A DNA stretch of 64,000 bases. Origin: SVFI01 sp964519385 (GTDB taxonomy: Bacteria > Bacillota > Clostridia > Lachnospirales > Lachnospiraceae). Shown here piece after piece: positions 60,181-64,000 of this stretch. The stretch lies in the NCBI GenBank assembly GCA_964519385.1, contig CAZFLR010000001.1:62001-126000 (forward strand), written 5' to 3'. A program made the position numbers and the translations under genes. Every line of letters begins with the position of its first letter. The stretch's first letter is position 1. Below the pieces are notes generated by a model, which searched no databases, was not told where the DNA came from, and saw nothing but the letters and a program-made list of their open reading frames with translations.

Positions 60181-61821
60181 CTAAACACCTTTTAATCCTC
60201 TTTGCATTGCATCCTCATATAAACTCGGAGTAATCATTTTAAATTGACAATCAGGTGACATTGCTGCCACCACGTCCTCAAACATTTCACGAATCTCTTT
60301 ATTCAGCAAGGCAAATTCACCTATATGTCGCTCATTTTGGAACGAACTGTCTGAATAATTCTTCTGTGCGTCTTCTCTAAATCCATCAAATCCTGCAATC
60401 GAAATTTTCTTAGGGCTTATCTTCTTAAGCAGATTCAATAACATGATTGTAGAATTTTCAAAGTACGTGTATCCTCTGTTAATCAGACTGTGATAATTCA
60501 CAATCCTATCCTCCTCAGAATCAGATTTGATATTAGATGAAACAATTACTTTTCTTCCTATTCTCTTATCTGCAAGACGGACATACCTCTTCTGATTTCC
60601 GAAAAATGCATACGCGCCCGGCTCATCCGCTATAAAGTTCACACTGATAACAACCGGATTTTCCTGTTTTATATACGCATCGATTTCTTCCCTGTATTCA
60701 TTTAAAGAATTTCCCGGAACCAGTACCAAAATTTCTTTATTCTCCACTATACCCTTAAGTTCCCTGAGCACTTCATAATCATCCACTTTATCAGCGATAT
60801 ATTCCGTATATAAACGTTCAATGTTGTTATAATCATATTTCTGTCGAGTATCCGGATCTATCATTGCAAGCAGTTTTCCTATATCCTTCGTATCCAGGCG
60901 GAACTTTTCTGTGAGATAAATGATATTATTTGGATGAGACTTATAAATACCTGCCATCAGAGCCGCTGTAGAATATCCCCATGTATGTTTCAGGGAATAC
61001 TTATAAATGTAGTCATCCAGCATATCAAGAATATCCTCTGTCTCATAGTTATATCTGAGTTTTCTAACAAGAAAATCAACAATCAGCTCTGTGTTAAGAT
61101 TTCCGGCAACCTTACCCATTCCTCCCAGTGTTGAGTCAATAATAATCTTCCTGCCGGTAGAATTACTTAACCTTATTACTTCCTGCGCAAACGCAAAGGA
61201 TAACTGATAATTATTATGCGAATGAAAATTAATGCAGATATCCGGTGACATATTGTGATCAATAAGTCCGTACAACCTGTCAACATCATCCATATACATT
61301 GCCCCATAAGTATCCACAATACCAAAGCTGAAAGGATGGACATTGTTAACCATATCTACAAGCCCCAAAATTTCTTTATCACTGTAGCTCAAGGAATTTA
61401 CTCCCTGAATAAAAAGCTTGTACCCTTTCTTTTTGATTTCATCAATCCAATGCAGAATACCTTCCTTATCCGTATCATAGCTCTTCTTCGTAAATCCGAA
61501 ACGTATTCCGTCAATGGACGTTCCGTCATAAGGAGTTAAAGAATCAATATCGAACATTCCATAATCGATAAATGCCACATACATCACATTACTTATGCTC
61601 TTATCCAAAAATGGTTTCATCTGATTTACATCCGTAAAAAACGTAGTGTTTCCCCGATATTCATTTTTTCGATGGTCACGTAAGAATCCAACCTCTACAA
61701 TATCTATTTTTGCATTTGCAAGCCTGCTCGTCATACTTTTGATTTCCCTGTCAGGAAAGGCACAGTCAATAATACGACCGCCGTCTCTTAATGTACAATC
61801 CAGTATGCTTACATTTTTCAT
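60181..61821 (-). CDS. DRE-TIM pyruvate-aldolase-type enzyme fused to a C-terminal sialyltransferase-fold-like domain
   Basis: A 546-residue protein. Residues 1-about 340 are a DRE-TIM barrel: DCTLRDGG (8-15), metal motif FHSHNN (199-204), and GMGKVAGNLNTE (234-245), the set of 4-hydroxy-2-oxovalerate aldolases that join pyruvate to an aldehyde. Residues 361-546 form a second domain: ILVLVPGNSLNEY (364-376), VVISVNFIADE, ISIAGFDGF (473-481), HIGE (499-502) and MITPSLYED (529-537). This order resembles GT42 Cst-type sialyltransferases and the related DUF115 fold (GNGPSL, CNQF, SGIDF, HIG, CPNS). That link is by eye. The neighbouring CMP-synthetase and KdsC-type phosphatase fit an ulosonic-acid route. 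ATG 61821 with GGAGGAG. Confidence 0.75.
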   Translation of the reverse strand: MKNVSILDCTLRDGGRIIDCAFPDREIKSMTSRLANAKIDIVEVGFLRDHRKNEYRGNTTFFTDVNQMKPFLDKSISNVMYVAFIDYGMFDIDSLTPYDGTSIDGIRFGFTKKSYDTDKEGILHWIDEIKKKGYKLFIQGVNSLSYSDKEILGLVDMVNNVHPFSFGIVDTYGAMYMDDVDRLYGLIDHNMSPDICINFHSHNNYQLSFAFAQEVIRLSNSTGRKIIIDSTLGGMGKVAGNLNTELIVDFLVRKLRYNYETEDILDMLDDYIYKYSLKHTWGYSTAALMAGIYKSHPNNIIYLTEKFRLDTKDIGKLLAMIDPDTRQKYDYNNIERLYTEYIADKVDDYEVLRELKGIVENKEILVLVPGNSLNEYREEIDAYIKQENPVVISVNFIADEPGAYAFFGNQKRYVRLADKRIGRKVIVSSNIKSDSEEDRIVNYHSLINRGYTYFENSTIMLLNLLKKISPKKISIAGFDGFREDAQKNYSDSSFQNERHIGEFALLNKEIREMFEDVVAAMSPDCQFKMITPSLYEDAMQRGLKGV

Positions 61822-61838
61822 AGAATTCTCCTCCGCTA

Positions 61839-62504
61839 CTATTTTAAACTATCCATATACATCGCTACGGCTTTTGCAAATTCAAAGTCTTCTGCCGTAT
61901 CAATATCAACTGCTTCAAATTGATCAATTTCATAAATATACGGATGATTTCCAATTCTCTGACCCAGTTCGGTAAATACTTCCTTCCGGAAAATAAAGAA
62001 CGCTCCCGTTTCCATATAAATAGGATCCAAATCCTGTGTTCTTACAATATTTTTCATATCATAATTGAACGGTTTACCGTTCATCCACATATAATCCTGC
62101 AACATAACTGCTGAAAACGCAGAATCGTATTCACCTGAAACTACTTTTTCCAAGGCTTTTTTAATGGATTCTGATTTTGTAAACGGCTGCGTCACATGCG
62201 TCAAAACATAAATATCTGCATCTACATCCTTCACAAACCGGTCTATAATTTCGAGCCCCTTAACCTGATACCCATCAAGATAATTATCTCTTTTCAGGAA
62301 TCTAAGTCCCTTTTCTTCATATGGCGCGATATATTCTTTAATCGATTCATCACTGCAATAAACATACTTTTCATCAATAGTATCCACATTACTGATGGTT
62401 TCAAAAATATAATCGCACGTAGGTCTTCCGTTCAGAAGCATGGTGTTTTTCCCCGGAAGTCTCTGATTATTTAATTTAATTGGAATAAATGATACTACTT
62501 TCAT
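61839..62504 (-). CDS. CMP-sugar synthetase (acylneuraminate/KDO cytidylyltransferase family)
   Basis: A 221-residue protein. Start FIPIKLNNQRLPGKNTMLLN (residues 6-25) matches the CTP-binding IPARxxSxRLPxKN region of NeuA/KdsB with the basic R-L-P-G-K-N kept. Later VLTHVTQPFTKSESI corresponds to LQPTSPLR and IDTAEDFEFA to the end of the family (D-x-x-x-D metal). Length is that of the catalytic NeuA domain without the phosphatase, which is here a separate gene at 56.4 kb. Product CMP-ulosonic or CMP-nonulosonic acid. Its ATG overlaps the stop of the acyltransferase gene in TAATG. Confidence 0.88.
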   Translation of the reverse strand: MKVVSFIPIKLNNQRLPGKNTMLLNGRPTCDYIFETISNVDTIDEKYVYCSDESIKEYIAPYEEKGLRFLKRDNYLDGYQVKGLEIIDRFVKDVDADIYVLTHVTQPFTKSESIKKALEKVVSGEYDSAFSAVMLQDYMWMNGKPFNYDMKNIVRTQDLDPIYMETGAFFIFRKEVFTELGQRIGNHPYIYEIDQFEAVDIDTAEDFEFAKAVAMYMDSLK

Positions 62505-63559
62505 TATGTTGTCTCCTTTTTTAATATTCTTTTATAATCAAACAGATATGGTAAAAATCTCTCTATTATAATCGCCGTTAAAATCGACAGCATCAATGCA
62601 GCAGGGAAGCACAGCAACCAATGATAGCATCCCAGATGATTCAGAACCAAAGTAATCATTTGCAAAATATACACATGAACGACCATAAGTAACAGACTCA
62701 TTTTGCCAAGTCGGGCTAATATATAAAACTTATGTTTCTTACATATCTTTTTTAATATAATCATAAGTCCCAAAGTCATAGCAACAGCACTGAGTACAAA
62801 CATCGGCAAGATGCCATAATTCATCCGAAGCATGTCTACCCGAATATCCAAATAGTTATTTACCTTCATATAGCACATATTCAGTATACCCAAAAGTATT
62901 CCTATTAAAAACAGCACAACTCCAGAAAAAGTCGTCTCATATTGCTCTCTTTTTTCCCATTTTCTGTATACTGTTCCCAACAAATAAAATACTGCAGCCA
63001 CAAATGCAACATCTATGCACCACGGAAGTCTAATTTCATATTGAAACTTCACATAGCTCGTAACATGCCCCATTATCAGCAGAAGCAAGATGCCCATCCA
63101 CATACTTAACCTGCTTTTCTTTTTCAAATACCACAGTCCATAAGCGAACACCCCTGCAAAAAATAAACATACCAAAAACCACAGCACCCCAATATAACTG
63201 GAATTATCCTCAAAAATCATATTCCCATATAACAGTGCAATGACTCTCTTTTTAAGTTTTCCCTCCGTTGTGATTCCCCGTATCTCATCCATAAACGTAT
63301 TATAAACAATTATCAAAATTCCAAAAACAATATACGGATACAGCAATCTGGCTGACTTTTTCTTTAGCATTTCACCAAGAGAATCATATTTCATTCTGTC
63401 TAAAAATCCACTTATTATAAAAAATAACGGCATATGAAACAAATAGACGAAGTAAGTGGCATACCGATGAAAACTCGCATGACCGAGTATCACCATGAGA
63501 ATACCCATCCCCTTCAAAACATCAATGTAATACAGCTTTTCCCTCTCTGTGTCATTCAA
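62504..63559 (-). CDS. Acyltransferase-3 family membrane O-acyltransferase
   Basis: A 351-residue protein with about ten membrane segments. N-terminal YYIDVLKGMGILMVILGHAS with the catalytic-type His, then FHMPLFFIISGF, as in OafA/WcxF-type sugar O-acetyltransferases. It starts with TTG at 63559, preceded by AGGAGG 8 bases upstream; no ATG is in frame nearby. Likely acetylates a sugar of the polymer made by this block. A 60-base gap separates it from the flippase gene above. Confidence 0.88.
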   Translation of the reverse strand: MNDTEREKLYYIDVLKGMGILMVILGHASFHRYATYFVYLFHMPLFFIISGFLDRMKYDSLGEMLKKKSARLLYPYIVFGILIIVYNTFMDEIRGITTEGKLKKRVIALLYGNMIFEDNSSYIGVLWFLVCLFFAGVFAYGLWYLKKKSRLSMWMGILLLLIMGHVTSYVKFQYEIRLPWCIDVAFVAAVFYLLGTVYRKWEKREQYETTFSGVVLFLIGILLGILNMCYMKVNNYLDIRVDMLRMNYGILPMFVLSAVAMTLGLMIILKKICKKHKFYILARLGKMSLLLMVVHVYILQMITLVLNHLGCYHWLLCFPAALMLSILTAIIIERFLPYLFDYKRILKKETT

Positions 63560-63619
63560 CGGTCTTTCCTCCTGTCGGACATGAAATATTTTAGAGAATA
63601 ATGCAAACTCTTTAAATTC

Positions 63620-64000
63620 CTATGATTCGTTCCTCAAAAATTTTTGTATAAATATCAGACATACCTTTTTTATAGTCTTGTAATTTGTAGTTAGTATCAA
63701 AAGAACCAGCAGCACAGTACTCCATATATTTCCAATATAAATTACACATATTGATTCCAACACTAATAAAAATACCGATATAAGAAGTCCATAGTCATGT
63801 TTTAATTGAATTACTTTATCCACAGCTTTTTTTCGCATAAAATAAATGACTGCTGATGAAATAACTGTTGCTATCGTTGCTCCTTGCGGACCCATGATAT
63901 AAACCAGACAAACATTAAGAACAACATTCACCGATGCGCCACAAATTGCAGCTTTTGCCATTGCCCCCGTATCTTTTATTGCTGACAAAATCGGTCCAAG
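63620..64000 (-). CDS. Polysaccharide flippase (Wzx-like) C-terminal part, 5' end outside the window
   Basis: The last about 127 codons of a membrane protein. It reads LGPILSAIKDTGAMAKAAI, then NVVLNVCLVYIMGPQGATIATVISS and three further helices, which fits the final segments of MATE/MOP-superfamily O-antigen flippases (typical N-x-x-L-N ... G-x-x-G-A-x-x-A-T). The upstream part is not in the window. It would flip the lipid-linked repeat of this unit. Confidence 0.8.
   Translation of the reverse strand, partial: LGPILSAIKDTGAMAKAAICGASVNVVLNVCLVYIMGPQGATIATVISSAVIYFMRKKAVDKVIQLKHDYGLLISVFLLVLESICVIYIGNIWSTVLLVLLILTTNYKTIKKVCLIFIQKFLRNES

Noticed and set aside
1..64000. tRNA, rRNA, IS elements, CRISPR, integrase or attachment sites
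   Set aside because: None recognised on either strand; the only mobile-like gene is the Rpn-type nuclease, which lacks terminal repeats.

Overview
The window looks like the chromosome of a Gram-positive gut anaerobe of the Bacillota, most likely a Lachnospiraceae-type Clostridium relative. Reasons: strong AGGAGG ribosome binding sites, many GTG/TTG starts, CotH and clostridial C1-protease families, teichoic-acid-type CDP-glycerol transferases, and codon usage of moderate G+C. Placement below family is not attempted. Almost the whole window is one large cell-surface glycopolymer locus on the minus strand, interspersed with secreted wall enzymes.

Layout in window order, as transcription units inferred from spacing and from promoters seen. 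(1) 12394 down to 1: Wzm/Wzt polysaccharide ABC exporter, a WbdD-like protein, a two-domain glycosyltransferase, phosphoglucomutase, GtrA, DPM-like GT2, a flippase-like membrane protein, an APH-fold phosphotransferase, a HAD phosphatase and a cut-off CotH kinase. (2) 17051 to 12484: three membrane proteins and a membrane-anchored metallo-beta-lactamase-fold protein, function unknown. (3) 20428 to 17129: rfbB, rfbA and a GH25 lysozyme, with a good promoter and terminator; a tiny zinc-ribbon gene diverges from it. (4) 39055 to 20807: a 13-gene unit with rfbC, a polyprenyl-phosphate sugar transferase, GT2, two O-antigen-polymerase/ligase-like proteins, a TagGH-like exporter, three CDP-glycerol glycerophosphotransferases, a beta-helix protein, an acyltransferase and a papain-like protease. 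(5) 42739 to 39209: a 1176-residue amidase/glucosaminidase. (6) Plus strand 42862 to 45131: two paralogous secreted proteins preceded by the wreckage of a second copy of the pair. (7) 52970 to 45211: GDP-fucose and UDP-sugar genes (gmd, a manC-manA fusion, an SGNH protein, a GHMP kinase-nucleotidyltransferase fusion, a GT2), with a divergent AraC regulator; fcl stands alone beside it. (8) 56212 to 55143: an Rpn-type nuclease gene holding an assembly gap. (9) 64000 to 56393: an AT-richer block with a Wzx-like flippase end, an acyltransferase, a CMP-sugar synthetase, an aldolase-type enzyme, two large membrane proteins and a KdsC-type phosphatase.

How they fit together: phosphoglucomutase and RfbABC feed a dTDP-sugar (no rfbD seen here); ManA, Gmd and Fcl feed GDP-fucose; the kinase/nucleotidyltransferase fusion feeds a UDP-type sugar; the last block appears to make and activate an ulosonic-acid-like sugar. 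Two ABC exporters, two polymerase-like proteins and a flippase imply more than one polymer. The most interesting prediction is that the 56.4-62.5 kb block is an alternative CMP-ulosonic acid pathway, in which a DRE-TIM pyruvate aldolase replaces the usual NeuB/KdsA synthase and is fused to a domain resembling GT42/DUF115 sialyltransferase folds. I saw no tRNA, rRNA, CRISPR array or IS element. The only gene-free stretches over about 150 bases are short regulatory regions (described individually) and the degenerate region at 42.8-43.4 kb.
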